This document shows, piece after piece, positions 54,792-64,000 of a DNA stretch of 64,000 nucleotides. The stretch's first letter is position 1; each line of letters starts with the position of its first letter. The notes below the pieces were generated by a model, which had not been told where the DNA came from, made no database searches, and was given only the letters and a program-made list of their open reading frames with translations. Position numbers and translations under genes: made by a program. The stretch comes from JAUUZQ01 sp964538375 (GTDB lineage Bacteria; Bacteroidota; Bacteroidia; Bacteroidales; GCA-2748055): NCBI GenBank assembly GCA_964538375.1, contig CAZIFQ010000016.1, positions 1 through 64,000 of the forward strand, written 5' to 3'.

Positions 54792-57700
54792 TTAATTCTT
54801 AATGAACTTAACTGTAATAAGAGGTTTTCTATCCTTCTCGATAGTCAGGAAGTACATACCTGAGCTTAATCCAGCCAGATTAATTCCAGTAGGAATATCA
54901 GAAGCCTGAGAAACTGAATGGGTACGTCCTGAGATATCTCTGATCCTGACATAAGTATCTGCAGGAACATTGTCAACATGCAGAATGCTTTCAGCTGGAT
55001 TAGGATACACTCTTAGTTGATCTGCAATATCATTGTATACAGATACGATAAGACTAATTGAATAGCTTATTGTATTAACACCATCACCTGAGGTTACAAC
55101 AACAACATCCGTCTCAAGTAATTCTCCGGTCGTCTTTTCATCACCATTCACATCTTTCACCATCACCGTCGCATCAGGTGCAGGAGTTAACCCCGCAAGT
55201 AAGGCTTCTACTGTAGTTCCTTGTGGTGCTTCAATATTGAGTGTTGCCTGACTTACTGTAAATACTGTTGAAGTCACATATGCAGCAGCTTCACCCATGA
55301 ACGTAATCTCGTAGCTTACAGTCACGGAAGCATCTTCTGATGTCACTTCCACTATATCATCAATACTCAGATTTCCAATTGTCCTCTCCTGGCCGGTGAG
55401 CGTGAGGATCTTAATTTCTGCTCCTTCAACCGGAATGATATTCTGTATAAATGATCCTACAGCTGTTCCGGCAAGAACCTGGCTTACAGATCTAGCAGGT
55501 ACTTCGTAAACAGTGTAGACATTAGACAGAATGTAGGCATCATCTGATGCGACATCGGGTAAGAGTTGGTATACGATTATATCACCATTTTCAGCAATTA
55601 CTTCAAAGTAATAATCGCTTATAGCAATAAGATCCACGTAAACCGTATCAGTATTGTAGCTCTGAATTGGTACCAGCTCATCATTCTCATCAATAATGTT
55701 TAAGATTGCATTATCAGGAACCGTTACACTCTCCAATACAGTTTTAATAGTGGCTCCAAAAGCAAATCCACCTACGGTACCTGTTGGGGCAGTAACTGTA
55801 ATATCAATTCCTGTCCCATCTACCGCAGTCAGTACTGCATCACCACTCAGGGCAACTGTGGAAATAAGATACTTGGTAATATTTTCCCCATTTGCTGAAG
55901 TTACCTGCAGTGTATCAGCATCTGCAACAAGCTCGTCCAGTTCCAGGGTATCACTAGCTGCAGCGCTGAGAACTTTCAAATCCTGGTCCTCATCGAACTT
56001 GATCAGGTTATCAAAGAAATCAGTAACTGTTTCAGAATTACTTGCTCCTTTGATTCCCGGATATACTCCTTCAATTGGTTCATATCCTTTATCAACCAGG
56101 TAAACCAGGGAACTAACAGTTGAAACATGAGCGGTAACTACATTCAGGGTATGAGAACCAAATATATCAAGATTTCCGCCCGCTACTCCATTATTCTTGG
56201 TGTTATCGGTATCCCAGTCAGTATCCAGCAATTCTCCCAGATAACTTGCACCATAGTATGAGTGAGGAAGACGCCATAATCTCGTACTTTTTGAAGGTAT
56301 AAGCTCTTTGCCATCAACAACGGTCCAGAATCCACTAGCAGAGGAGCCAAAAGCATCTACAAGTTCGAAATCGGCGGGATCATAAACATTTTTAATTCCG
56401 TCTCTAACATCAGAGTTCAATATCTTAAAGAGATAGTAGTTGCTTGCTGAAGATCCACCGTCCCCCGGGAATAATGGAAATGCAACAGAATAATCTTGCT
56501 CCAATGGCTCATTCCATGGATTCAAGTATTCTCCATCTACATATATATCATCACTCAATGTCACATTTGCAATAGGTTCCATTATGTCGTTCGAACTCCA
56601 TTTGTTATAAGTATCATTCGGTTGCCAGATAGTGAATAGCTCTCCGGGATCCAGGTATGAAGGCACACTGGCATCAAATTCAAGTATCCCCGGAGCCGAT
56701 TCCCATGCATCAGCTTTCTGCCACTTATAACCAGGCACATACTTCATGTACCTTTTTCGCCAAAAATCAATTGAATCAGTACCAAAAAGTGATTCAATTG
56801 CGCCACCGGTTGAGGTAGCATCAGATCGCACGATCATATAGTTACTAAGATCTATCAACTCATCTGTAGGATTAATCAGCTCAATTACTCCCATTGAGTA
56901 AAAATGCCTCTGCAGAAATTTACTGAATATTGGATGTCCTGTATATTTCTGAATATAAGGATTTTCAACTTTGAAGAGTACTTTTACTATATTGGTAATT
57001 GAATCATCTTCAGACATAACAGTGAACGTTGTCGTACGCTCTTCAAGGCCACCTGATAAAGAAACGGCTCTTTGGACTGAAATATTCGCATTCAGATCTT
57101 CGGTTGTAGCTATTAATACAGGCACATTTGTTGTACCAAGTAATAATGCGACCGTGTAACTCTTTCCTGTGTTGATAAAGCCTGGAATCGTATCACCCTT
57201 CCATCCATCTATGAAAGCATAGGGACTATCAGGCCAGGTAATCGAAGCTAGCAGGGCATTGTCACTCATAACATACTCCTCTGTCTTAATATAGTAATCT
57301 TTGGTTGTGCTGCCATCACCTCCAGTAACACGAAGTATATCACCACTTGTTATTTCATTGTTTGTCACACCACCCGCAAATATAACTTCCCAATTAGCAT
57401 CAGGTGCTTTTTCTAACCTGACCAGCATTGTATCAACTTTTGTTGCAAATGGCACATCTACGATTGAATCCATGACACCGTCATATTCTAGTACGCTGTA
57501 GGGGAGAAAACCAACCCTGGGCATCTCTCCTGGTACATAATCATCAGCATCTGGATCTGGATAATTTACAGTACGCTTTGCGAATACATCCACCATGTCT
57601 GCAGGAGCACTTTCAACCGTTATCGCATATTTTTTAACCTCGAGCACATTTCCACAAGCATAGAGGACCAAAGTATCAGCTGTTTTGCAAATGGTTGATA

Positions 57701-58685
57701 ATGAGTCTTCAAAAAATTTATTTTCTAAATACCACCATGTCATTCCCTGTCCCAGGTTTAAAAGAGGCCTGATAGAATCATGTTTTTCAGTTCCCCAGGG
57801 TACTGAAATGGTTCCTTCACCAATTGTATATGTATCGGAAGAAACAACCACACTAAAATTACCATGATTACCTTCTGTTTCACGCACCATATAATCATCA
57901 CCATCTCTCTGCGGAATCAATATCCACTGGGATGTAGCCTCATCAGCACCGACTGCTTTTGTCCAGTTGGTTTCTCCTTTCTTAATAGAAAATTTCCTCA
58001 CAAAGTTGAAATTATCTGCAGCGTTTTCAACCCCTGCCACGGTAATTCTTCCTAACTTTCGTGTTCCAGTACTCCAGTCAATATCAAGCATAATCTGATC
58101 GACCAATACAGTTATAGTGTCTCCGGTTGCATCACCACTGGTCCAAAAAAGTACTCCGGACTCCTGAGCTGGCCTGTTCTCAATACAATTGAGTCGATCG
58201 ATATTGATAGAATCCTTTCCCCACATTTCCCATTCCGGGTGATATGGAAATACATACGTTAGAGGGCTTGCATAGGTTTCATCCTGATGCACAAACATTG
58301 TTGATCTAGCTACCATTCCAGTAGGATGAAGTGGTCTGTCACCGATCTCATACGCATCATAAACAAGTAAGGCAACAGCGGATTCACCCGATAGAAGGGT
58401 TCCACTTAGACGCATCATTTTGTTGTTAGCGTCCACATTTGTGATTGTAGCGGGGAAAGTAACTTCCTCCCCCTCCAATGCAAATACTTCATTACTTCTA
58501 ACTTCACCGTAGATGAATTCAGAGAGGTCAACATCAGTACCTCCCATGTTTGTAAATTCAACATAACAGCCGGCCCATCCACTAAATCTGATCTCAGAGA
58601 TGATCACATCACGAATGGTATCTTGTCCCCACATTGTTGTGGAAAAAAGAAAAGCTGCGACTAAAAATGTAAAAAATCTTTTCAT
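54792..58685 (-). CDS. Large T9SS surface protein with lamin-tail-like domains and tandem C-terminal modules
   Basis: Secreted protein of 1297 residues with signal peptide (ends TTMWGQ). The N-terminal region (DVIISEIRFSGWAGCYVEFTN) and another near 600 (FYSMGVIELINPTDELIDLSNYMIV) look like lamin-tail domains. At about 945-1217 three tandem modules of about 85-100 residues share the end pattern DDIVEVTS-D---VSYEI / ETDVVVVTSGDG---SYSI, and an earlier copy (ILRVTGGDGSTTKDYYI) appears near 465. The last 80 residues are a T9SS sorting domain (LRVYPNPAESILHV, then GINLAGLSSGMYFL). No catalytic motif is apparent. It has its own terminator and lies between the SusCD operon and GH110. Likely a cell-surface adhesin or glycan-binding protein; specificity unknown. 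Confidence 0.8.
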   Translation of the reverse strand: MKRFFTFLVAAFLFSTTMWGQDTIRDVIISEIRFSGWAGCYVEFTNMGGTDVDLSEFIYGEVRSNEVFALEGEEVTFPATITNVDANNKMMRLSGTLLSGESAVALLVYDAYEIGDRPLHPTGMVARSTMFVHQDETYASPLTYVFPYHPEWEMWGKDSINIDRLNCIENRPAQESGVLFWTSGDATGDTITVLVDQIMLDIDWSTGTRKLGRITVAGVENAADNFNFVRKFSIKKGETNWTKAVGADEATSQWILIPQRDGDDYMVRETEGNHGNFSVVVSSDTYTIGEGTISVPWGTEKHDSIRPLLNLGQGMTWWYLENKFFEDSLSTICKTADTLVLYACGNVLEVKKYAITVESAPADMVDVFAKRTVNYPDPDADDYVPGEMPRVGFLPYSVLEYDGVMDSIVDVPFATKVDTMLVRLEKAPDANWEVIFAGGVTNNEITSGDILRVTGGDGSTTKDYYIKTEEYVMSDNALLASITWPDSPYAFIDGWKGDTIPGFINTGKSYTVALLLGTTNVPVLIATTEDLNANISVQRAVSLSGGLEERTTTFTVMSEDDSITNIVKVLFKVENPYIQKYTGHPIFSKFLQRHFYSMGVIELINPTDELIDLSNYMIVRSDATSTGGAIESLFGTDSIDFWRKRYMKYVPGYKWQKADAWESAPGILEFDASVPSYLDPGELFTIWQPNDTYNKWSSNDIMEPIANVTLSDDIYVDGEYLNPWNEPLEQDYSVAFPLFPGDGGSSASNYYLFKILNSDVRDGIKNVYDPADFELVDAFGSSASGFWTVVDGKELIPSKSTRLWRLPHSYYGASYLGELLDTDWDTDNTKNNGVAGGNLDIFGSHTLNVVTAHVSTVSSLVYLVDKGYEPIEGVYPGIKGASNSETVTDFFDNLIKFDEDQDLKVLSAAASDTLELDELVADADTLQVTSANGENITKYLISTVALSGDAVLTAVDGTGIDITVTAPTGTVGGFAFGATIKTVLESVTVPDNAILNIIDENDELVPIQSYNTDTVYVDLIAISDYYFEVIAENGDIIVYQLLPDVASDDAYILSNVYTVYEVPARSVSQVLAGTAVGSFIQNIIPVEGAEIKILTLTGQERTIGNLSIDDIVEVTSEDASVTVSYEITFMGEAAAYVTSTVFTVSQATLNIEAPQGTTVEALLAGLTPAPDATVMVKDVNGDEKTTGELLETDVVVVTSGDGVNTISYSISLIVSVYNDIADQLRVYPNPAESILHVDNVPADTYVRIRDISGRTHSVSQASDIPTGINLAGLSSGMYFLTIEKDRKPLITVKFIKN

Positions 58686-58860
58686 AGTTTAGTTTTTCGT
58701 TTATTATTCAGGTAATAGAATTCATTTTGTATAATATGTTGTTCAAATTTCGATTATGTATAATATTAATGTGTGCTTATGCGTATAAATTTTGTATTTG
58801 ATAGTATTTGCATGACTTATAAATGGAGTATGATGATCTTAAAATACTCATATACCAGTA

Positions 58861-60687
58861 TTATTTCAACAATACATACTCTTCAAATAATCCTTTGTTA
58901 AGGCCCAATTTCAGACTGGAAGTATTCTCTGTTCGCTTAAGCACGATTGGCCAATCGAATCCAATAAAACTATTATCTCCAATACTTACATCTTCGCAAT
59001 AATCAAGATCAATAGAGGCTTTTTCTGATCCACTTGGATATTTCTCATTTAACTCAATCGTATTCCCTTCTACTATTAATCCTTTTACAGATTGGGCGCT
59101 TACCAGGTGTCCGTTAAAACTTTTAATCGTGTTATTTGTAAAGCTGATGTTATGATGATATTTCTCATCTCCATGGTGTTGTTCAGATGTAAGCAGTGGT
59201 GAAATAAATAGAGGATAGCGATCTTCTCCGCCATATCCAATATTTACAAAAGTGTTATTTTTGATTACAATATCTTTCACACCGCCGGATTCATACCAGC
59301 TGTTATTGTCACCTTCAATGAGAATACCATGCATCTGGGAAGAAAAATAATTATCTTCTATCAGAACCTTTCCTTTAGTAGTTATAAGCACAGAGCGCGC
59401 CCTATTCTCCCTAATCGTATTTTTTCTCATGATCACATCAGGATACCAACTCAGGTTTTCCATCGAAAGAGGACCCTTGAACATTTGTTCTGGTAACTCT
59501 TTTACCGTAATCATCATGCGTTGCTCATTAAGTACTTCAACATCTTCAACCACTGTTTCATAAAGAGGTAAAACCGTTTCACGAGAGATAATCATAATCT
59601 TATCACCTGCTTCAGCAAATGTCAATCCATATTGTTGTCTATGGCTAATCTCGCAAAGGAATTTGTTGTTTCCTTTGTACTCCACAACTTTTATATAAGC
59701 TCCATGCACATTTATCCCATCGTCAAGCATATGCTCAAACAAACAATTCTCAAGTTTAACGAGACCCTTACAACCCAGGAAATGTGTTGCATCAGCTCGT
59801 GTGGAAATATTGCGCTTTTCATTTGAGCTAACAACAAATTTATTCAGATATACATTTTCACAGCGTTCAGCGATTACCGCCATACCACCCGCAGCATACA
59901 CAGTAACATTTTCTATGTAGGTATCCTTTGAATTTGCCAGATGGATAGCCTGGGCCAGGCGATTGGTAGGGGCAATCCCGTATGTCGCTACAATAGAACC
60001 AAGCGGTGGAACAGAATTTGCTACATGTTGCAACCTGACCTTATTCTCTCCAAGTGGTGTTATTTTTGACGTACTCTTCACCCTTAGCGCATATTCCCTG
60101 GTATTCCAAATAGGTGCGGAGCTTGCTGAGTCAAAGGTGATATTCTGGCCAATCGGATCCTGCCAATTATAGTAGTTAAACATGATCTCCCCATTGATTA
60201 TCTCAAATCCATATTTCGTCGGACTTATTTCTGCTATAAATGAATTGGTTTCAGGATCACTTTCTATCACTTTTAATTCATGGTGAAAAGGTGTGTCCCA
60301 GTCTATACTGAAATTCTTAAGCGTAGTCCCAAAGGATCCATCAACTATGATTGGACTGATCCTTCCATGAAAGATAAAAGTAGAACCGCCTCCATCCAGG
60401 GTAAATCCTTCAAAACCAAATAAGGGAAATGCCATCCGTTTAAGACTGTTATCGTGGTTACTTACCTCCCGGTAAGCTTCAATTGCGTTTTCCGGATAAA
60501 ACTCATATCTGCCTTCTGGAAAATACAGTGTAATATCTTTCTGTCCTTCGAGTGATTTTATCAATTGATTCACTTCAAAGCTTACGTCTTTTCCTGGAAC
60601 AACTCCATAGTCTGCAACATTAATAATCTGCGCATTGCAAATTGCGAAACCCACCAAAAAGATTGTAAGTGTACTTAGATATCTCAT
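58861..60687 (-). CDS. GH110 alpha-1,3-galactosidase
   Basis: Right-handed beta-helix glycosidase of 608 residues with a signal peptide (ends CNAQ). GH110 enzymes are inverting exo-alpha-1,3-galactosidases; characterised members act on blood-group B antigens and on terminal alpha-1,3-galactose of lambda-carrageenan fragments. The catalytic Asp triad is recognisable: Asp299 in RADATHF and Asp322/Asp323 in LDDGINVHG. The 23-residue spacing equals that which I recall for the structurally studied marine GH110 (Asp321, Asp344, Asp345). The FSIDWDTPF segment near 126-134 and length about 600 also fit. The enzyme needs an unsulfated terminal galactose, which explains the many sulfatases in the window. 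It is a single-gene unit on the minus strand with no obvious promoter match in the 143-base upstream gap. Confidence 0.87.
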   Translation of the reverse strand: MRYLSTLTIFLVGFAICNAQIINVADYGVVPGKDVSFEVNQLIKSLEGQKDITLYFPEGRYEFYPENAIEAYREVSNHDNSLKRMAFPLFGFEGFTLDGGGSTFIFHGRISPIIVDGSFGTTLKNFSIDWDTPFHHELKVIESDPETNSFIAEISPTKYGFEIINGEIMFNYYNWQDPIGQNITFDSASSAPIWNTREYALRVKSTSKITPLGENKVRLQHVANSVPPLGSIVATYGIAPTNRLAQAIHLANSKDTYIENVTVYAAGGMAVIAERCENVYLNKFVVSSNEKRNISTRADATHFLGCKGLVKLENCLFEHMLDDGINVHGAYIKVVEYKGNNKFLCEISHRQQYGLTFAEAGDKIMIISRETVLPLYETVVEDVEVLNEQRMMITVKELPEQMFKGPLSMENLSWYPDVIMRKNTIRENRARSVLITTKGKVLIEDNYFSSQMHGILIEGDNNSWYESGGVKDIVIKNNTFVNIGYGGEDRYPLFISPLLTSEQHHGDEKYHHNISFTNNTIKSFNGHLVSAQSVKGLIVEGNTIELNEKYPSGSEKASIDLDYCEDVSIGDNSFIGFDWPIVLKRTENTSSLKLGLNKGLFEEYVLLK

Positions 60688-60825
60688 ATTCTACATTTTT
60701 TATCTATCATGCTATTTTTAGACAATAACGTATATATCAGTAAAAGGATAGTATCTGTGCGTAAAACAGATGTGTCTCTTAGTAATTCTGAAGCAAATTC
60801 AAATATGTCCACATCCAATATTTAG

Positions 60826-60833
60826 TATATTTG
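60826..60833 (+). promoter_or_regulatory. -7 box of the parvulin gene promoter
   Basis: TATATTTG matches TAnnTTTG exactly. It covers the TTG at 60831 that would otherwise be the first start codon, so translation must begin later, at the ATG of 60858 or 60867. No clear -33 TTTG at the right distance. Confidence 0.55.
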
Positions 60834-60857
60834 TTTTTGAATCATCAATTTGCTCGT

Positions 60858-62810
60858 ATGTTCAAAATGAAACTATCGCTTCTGTTTATTTTTCTTGTCA
60901 GCCTGCTACCTCTCAGGGCTCAAGAAGACTCCATTCTTATCATAATAGGTAATTCTGAAGTTACTTTGGGAGAATTTGAGTGGATGTATGGGAAGAGTAT
61001 CTCAGAAAATTCCGGTCAGAAACAATCTAAGGAAGAATATCTCGAGAATTTTATAGACTTCAAGCTTAAGATTAATGCTGCAATGGAATCCGGACTCAAG
61101 ACCCAGAGCAGTTTTGTAGATGAGTTGAATCGTTACAAACAACAGATTTTTAACGCTCACCTACCTGAACAGATGAGTATCGAAAACTTAATAAAAGAAG
61201 CCTACGACAGGTCAAAAATCGATGTCAGCACCAGTCACATTCTTGTCAGGGTAAATGAAGATGCTTCTCCATTGGATACAGTGGCAGCATACAAAAAAGT
61301 GCTTATGATAAGAAATAGAATCCTTTCAGGAGAGGACTTTGGAAAATTAGCAAGAGAGTTTTCCGATGATTCCAATGTAGAAGAAAATGGAGGATATTTG
61401 AATTTTATAACGGCATTCACCTTAGAATACCCAGTTGAAACAGCAGCACACAACACTAAATTCAATGAAGTCAGTCTGCCGTGTCGATCCAATCTTGGTT
61501 ATCACCTTGTCATTCCCCACACCAGGCGTCCTGCTTATGGAAAAGTAAAGACAATCCATATTATTGCACGTGCAGCAGTAGATGATTCCCCTGAAATAAT
61601 AGCAAGCGCCGGGATAAAAATCGAGCAGGCCTACAAGGAACTGCTAAATGGCCGGGATATCTACAAAATTTCACTTGACTTCAATGATGATAGCACTTTT
61701 TTAAGTTACCGACAAGAAACTCCATTATTTGGAGTTGGTGAGATGAGTGCTGAATTCGAGAAACAAGCTTTCAGTATTCAGGAAATAAATGGGTTCAGCG
61801 CGCCTTTCAGGACAGCAGTTGGTTGGAATATAATCCAGCTCCTGGAAAAGGAAAACATAGGACCACTAACGAAGGAGAAGAAGGAAGAAATTAAAAAGAA
61901 AGTGATCAATGGCAGAAGATTGCAATATCACCAAAAGAAATATGAGAGCCGGATCAGGAATAAATATTCATTCCAGGAATATCACACTTCCATGGGAAAG
62001 TTTTATTCCTCAGTAAACAATTCTCTTCTGAAAGGACAATGGTCGGATGAAAGACTAAGGAATGATAAGGAAGTTTTGTTTTCGTTGGAGTCTGAAGATC
62101 ATAGCATTTCCGAATTCGATTCTTTCGTAGAAAAGAATCAGAATTCTAACCATAGGTACCGACGTGCAAAAGATTATTTGGATGATCTATACTTACAGTT
62201 CAAGTATGAAATCTTCATTTCATTTGAACGATCTGCACTAATCAAGCAGCAGCCTGAGATCAAACATCTTCTAAACGAATTCAGCGACGGCATACTGCTC
62301 TTTGAGATAATGGACCGCGAAGTTTGGTCACGGGCTGTTCAGGATACCACTGGATTAAGAAACTACTTCGAGGAAAACCGAGATAGTTATATGTGGGATA
62401 CACGGAATGATGCATTCATCATCACATGCAGCAAAGACACTAAGATAAAGAAGATCAGGAAGAAATATAAAAAGATACAAGACGGATCATATGATACCTC
62501 TATCCTGAATGAGAAATTCTGTACCAACGACTCGATACAGTGTATAACTATATCCCGGGTATTAGCAGAGAAAGGTATTTATGAGAAAGTAGATGCACAG
62601 CAGGGATTGGCGGGACCAGGACCTATTTACTCCAGTACTAACACTAATGGCTTTGTCATTATCAATGAAAGGCGTTCTCCTGAACCTAAAAGCCTTGATG
62701 AAATCCGCGGCCAGGTGGTTGCTGACTATCAAATCTATCTTGAAGATCTGTGGATGAAAACCCTTCGTCAAAAATATACTGTCCATGTGAACAAATACCT
62801 ACTTAATTAA
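60858..62810 (+). CDS. Periplasmic peptidyl-prolyl isomerase with two parvulin domains (SurA/PrsA-like)
   Basis: Protein of 650 residues (647 if the ATG at 60867 is used); both give a signal peptide ending PLRAQ. An N-terminal helical chaperone part (about 25-105) precedes a first rotamase domain (about 110-210: TSHILVRV, GEDFGKLAREFSDD, NGGYLNFI) and a diverged second one (about 220-325: VKTIHIIARA, LDFNDDSTF, PLFGVGEMSAEFEKQAF). A long C-terminal helical part includes a second rotamase-like tail. Such proteins fold outer-membrane barrels and secreted enzymes. This copy may serve the many exported products of the locus or be an unrelated housekeeping gene at its border. It converges with the edge sulfatase 14 bases away. 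Confidence 0.85.
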   Translation: MFKMKLSLLFIFLVSLLPLRAQEDSILIIIGNSEVTLGEFEWMYGKSISENSGQKQSKEEYLENFIDFKLKINAAMESGLKTQSSFVDELNRYKQQIFNAHLPEQMSIENLIKEAYDRSKIDVSTSHILVRVNEDASPLDTVAAYKKVLMIRNRILSGEDFGKLAREFSDDSNVEENGGYLNFITAFTLEYPVETAAHNTKFNEVSLPCRSNLGYHLVIPHTRRPAYGKVKTIHIIARAAVDDSPEIIASAGIKIEQAYKELLNGRDIYKISLDFNDDSTFLSYRQETPLFGVGEMSAEFEKQAFSIQEINGFSAPFRTAVGWNIIQLLEKENIGPLTKEKKEEIKKKVINGRRLQYHQKKYESRIRNKYSFQEYHTSMGKFYSSVNNSLLKGQWSDERLRNDKEVLFSLESEDHSISEFDSFVEKNQNSNHRYRRAKDYLDDLYLQFKYEIFISFERSALIKQQPEIKHLLNEFSDGILLFEIMDREVWSRAVQDTTGLRNYFEENRDSYMWDTRNDAFIITCSKDTKIKKIRKKYKKIQDGSYDTSILNEKFCTNDSIQCITISRVLAEKGIYEKVDAQQGLAGPGPIYSSTNTNGFVIINERRSPEPKSLDEIRGQVVADYQIYLEDLWMKTLRQKYTVHVNKYLLN

Positions 62811-62824
62811 AAGGCTTAGGTGTA

Positions 62825-64000
62825 TCAATGTAGCTCCAGCTCTTTAACTCCGCTGTTCACACCTCTTATTTCTTCAAAGGAGGTAATCATGTCCAGTAAT
62901 TTTTCAGTTTCCTGTTCTGCCAGGTTTGTTTGCTCGCCAGCATCCTCAGCCAGGTTATATAACTGGTACTCGCCAGAATTTCCTAGTTCAATCATCACAT
63001 GTTTATTCACTGCAGCACCTTTGTAAGGAGGAATCATAATCCAGTCACCCATGCGTAAAGCCGTTCTTGAAGTAGCCTCCAATACAAGATTCTCTCTTCC
63101 TGCATTACTGGTGCCCAGGAAGACATCCAACATATCTTCGCTGTCATCTACCACTTCATCACTTCCTACCAGTGTTGCAATAGATGATAAAAGGTCCATC
63201 TGACATACCAGGGCATCAGAAACTCCAGGTTCAATCTTGCCTTTCCAGGAGACGATAAACGGAACCCTGGTCCCTGCTTCAAATAAACTGTATTTCCCTC
63301 CTCTGAATTCCCCTGAAGGAGTATGATTTCCTAGTTTCTCCACAGCATCGTCATAATACCCATCATTTATTACCGGACCATTATCACTGGAAAAAATAAC
63401 CAGCGTATTTTCGAGTAATCCCTCATCATCGAGAGTCTTCATAAATTCACCCAGACACCAATCTGCTTCAATGATGACATCGCCTCTTGGCCCCATTCCT
63501 GAGCTACCTGCGAAACGAGGATGAGGAGTACGCGGAACATGCGGCTGCTGCATTGCATAATATAAGAAGAAGGGTGAATCCTTATGACCCTTTACATATT
63601 CTTGCGCTTTAGCTAAAAAGTGATCTGCCATATCAACATCACTCCATCTTGCAGCTTCTCCACCTTTCATAAATCCTATACGGGGAATCCCGTTAACAAT
63701 ACTACTGTTATGACCATGGTGCCATTTCATTGTAAGGAGTTCCGGGTTATCTAAACCTGTAGGCTGACCCTCAAAATTATTCTTATAATCAATCTCAATT
63801 GGATCGTTAGCGTCTAGTCCAACAACCAGACCGTTTTCTATATAAACAGTTGGAACACGATCCTGGGTAGCAGCCATAATATATGCATAATCGAAGCCAA
63901 CTTCATTTGGTCCGGGTGATATTGGCTGGTTCCAATCTACATGTCCAGCACCTAATCCAAGATGCCATTTCCCAACTATTCCAGTTTGATAACCCATATT
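62825..64000 (-). CDS. Sulfatase, N-terminus beyond the right edge (partial)
   Basis: C-terminal 391 residues of a type I sulfatase; the frame is open at the window edge, so the signal peptide, first metal site and C-x-P-S-R motif are outside. Visible active-site parts are GKWHLGLG, the QQPHVPRTPHPRF substrate-side loop, SSDNGP (second metal site) and FRGGKYSLFEAGTRVPFIV with the conserved Lys and Arg. It is the eighth sulfatase of the window and the only one on this side of GH110, so the locus continues to the right. Confidence 0.88.
   Translation of the reverse strand, partial: NMGYQTGIVGKWHLGLGAGHVDWNQPISPGPNEVGFDYAYIMAATQDRVPTVYIENGLVVGLDANDPIEIDYKNNFEGQPTGLDNPELLTMKWHHGHNSSIVNGIPRIGFMKGGEAARWSDVDMADHFLAKAQEYVKGHKDSPFFLYYAMQQPHVPRTPHPRFAGSSGMGPRGDVIIEADWCLGEFMKTLDDEGLLENTLVIFSSDNGPVINDGYYDDAVEKLGNHTPSGEFRGGKYSLFEAGTRVPFIVSWKGKIEPGVSDALVCQMDLLSSIATLVGSDEVVDDSEDMLDVFLGTSNAGRENLVLEATSRTALRMGDWIMIPPYKGAAVNKHVMIELGNSGEYQLYNLAEDAGEQTNLAEQETEKLLDMITSFEEIRGVNSGVKELELH

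Noticed and set aside
55696..56103. 135-codon plus-strand ORF inside the 1297-residue protein gene
   Set aside because: Low-complexity Ser/Thr/Val shadow of the repetitive coding strand.
1..64000. CRISPR, transposon, phage or rRNA/tRNA content
   Set aside because: No regularly spaced repeats, transposase/integrase motifs or tRNA-like cloverleaf sequences were recognised by eye; a small RNA gene could still be missed.

Overview
The window reads as chromosomal DNA of a marine Bacteroidota (Bacteroidales/Marinilabiliales-like). Three things support this: two SusC/SusD pairs, a hybrid two-component regulator, and several proteins with C-terminal type IX secretion (T9SS) sorting domains. Promoter -7 boxes of the Bacteroidota form TAnnTTTG are visible, base composition is AT-rich, and Shine-Dalgarno sequences are mostly weak. 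No rRNA, tRNA, CRISPR array, transposase or integrase was recognised.

Nearly the whole window is one very large polysaccharide utilization locus (PUL) for a sulfated galactan. My best reading is lambda-carrageenan or a close relative. This rests on a GH110 alpha-1,3-galactosidase with a complete catalytic Asp triad, two roughly 975-residue paralogs whose build (N-terminal beta-propeller plus large C-terminal catalytic part) matches GH150 lambda-carrageenases, eight sulfatases, several beta-galactosidase-type enzymes, and the absence of any recognisable 3,6-anhydrogalactose catabolic gene. The GH150 assignment is recalled from family architecture and was not computed.

Layout: (1) 2-533, end of an unknown gene with a nine-G run that may hide a frameshift. 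(2) 556-8800, minus strand: hybrid sensor/AraC regulator, terminator, then a sulfatase-GH2 pair. (3) 8945-33587, plus strand: SGSH-like sulfatase, FAD oxidoreductase, small secreted peptide, T9SS protein with Ig-like domains, GH150-like enzyme 1, SGNH hydrolase, sulfatase, alpha/beta-hydrolase fusion, two sulfatases, GH42-like T9SS enzyme, GH2 with a C-terminal binding module, two sulfatases. (4) 33640-38076, minus strand: GH36/GH31-like Tat lipoprotein and GH150-like enzyme 2. (5) 38333-39214, plus strand: small TonB-C-like protein. (6) 39257-54520, minus strand: one operon FAS1-SusC-SusD-FAS1-FAS1-SusC-SusD behind a good promoter. (7) 54792-60687, minus strand: 1297-residue T9SS adhesin/binding protein, then GH110. 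(8) 60858-62810, plus strand: two-domain parvulin chaperone. (9) 62825-64000, minus strand: a sulfatase cut by the window edge.

Proposed logic: the regulator senses a galactan oligosaccharide. Surface endo-enzymes (GH150-like, and the T9SS GH42-like enzyme) and FAS1/SusD lipoproteins cut and capture the polymer. SusC porins import the fragments. Periplasmic sulfatases strip 2-O/6-O sulfates so that GH110, GH2, GH42-like and GH36-like exo-enzymes can release galactose. The roles of the FAD oxidoreductase, the SGNH hydrolase, the alpha/beta-hydrolase fusion and the parvulin are open.
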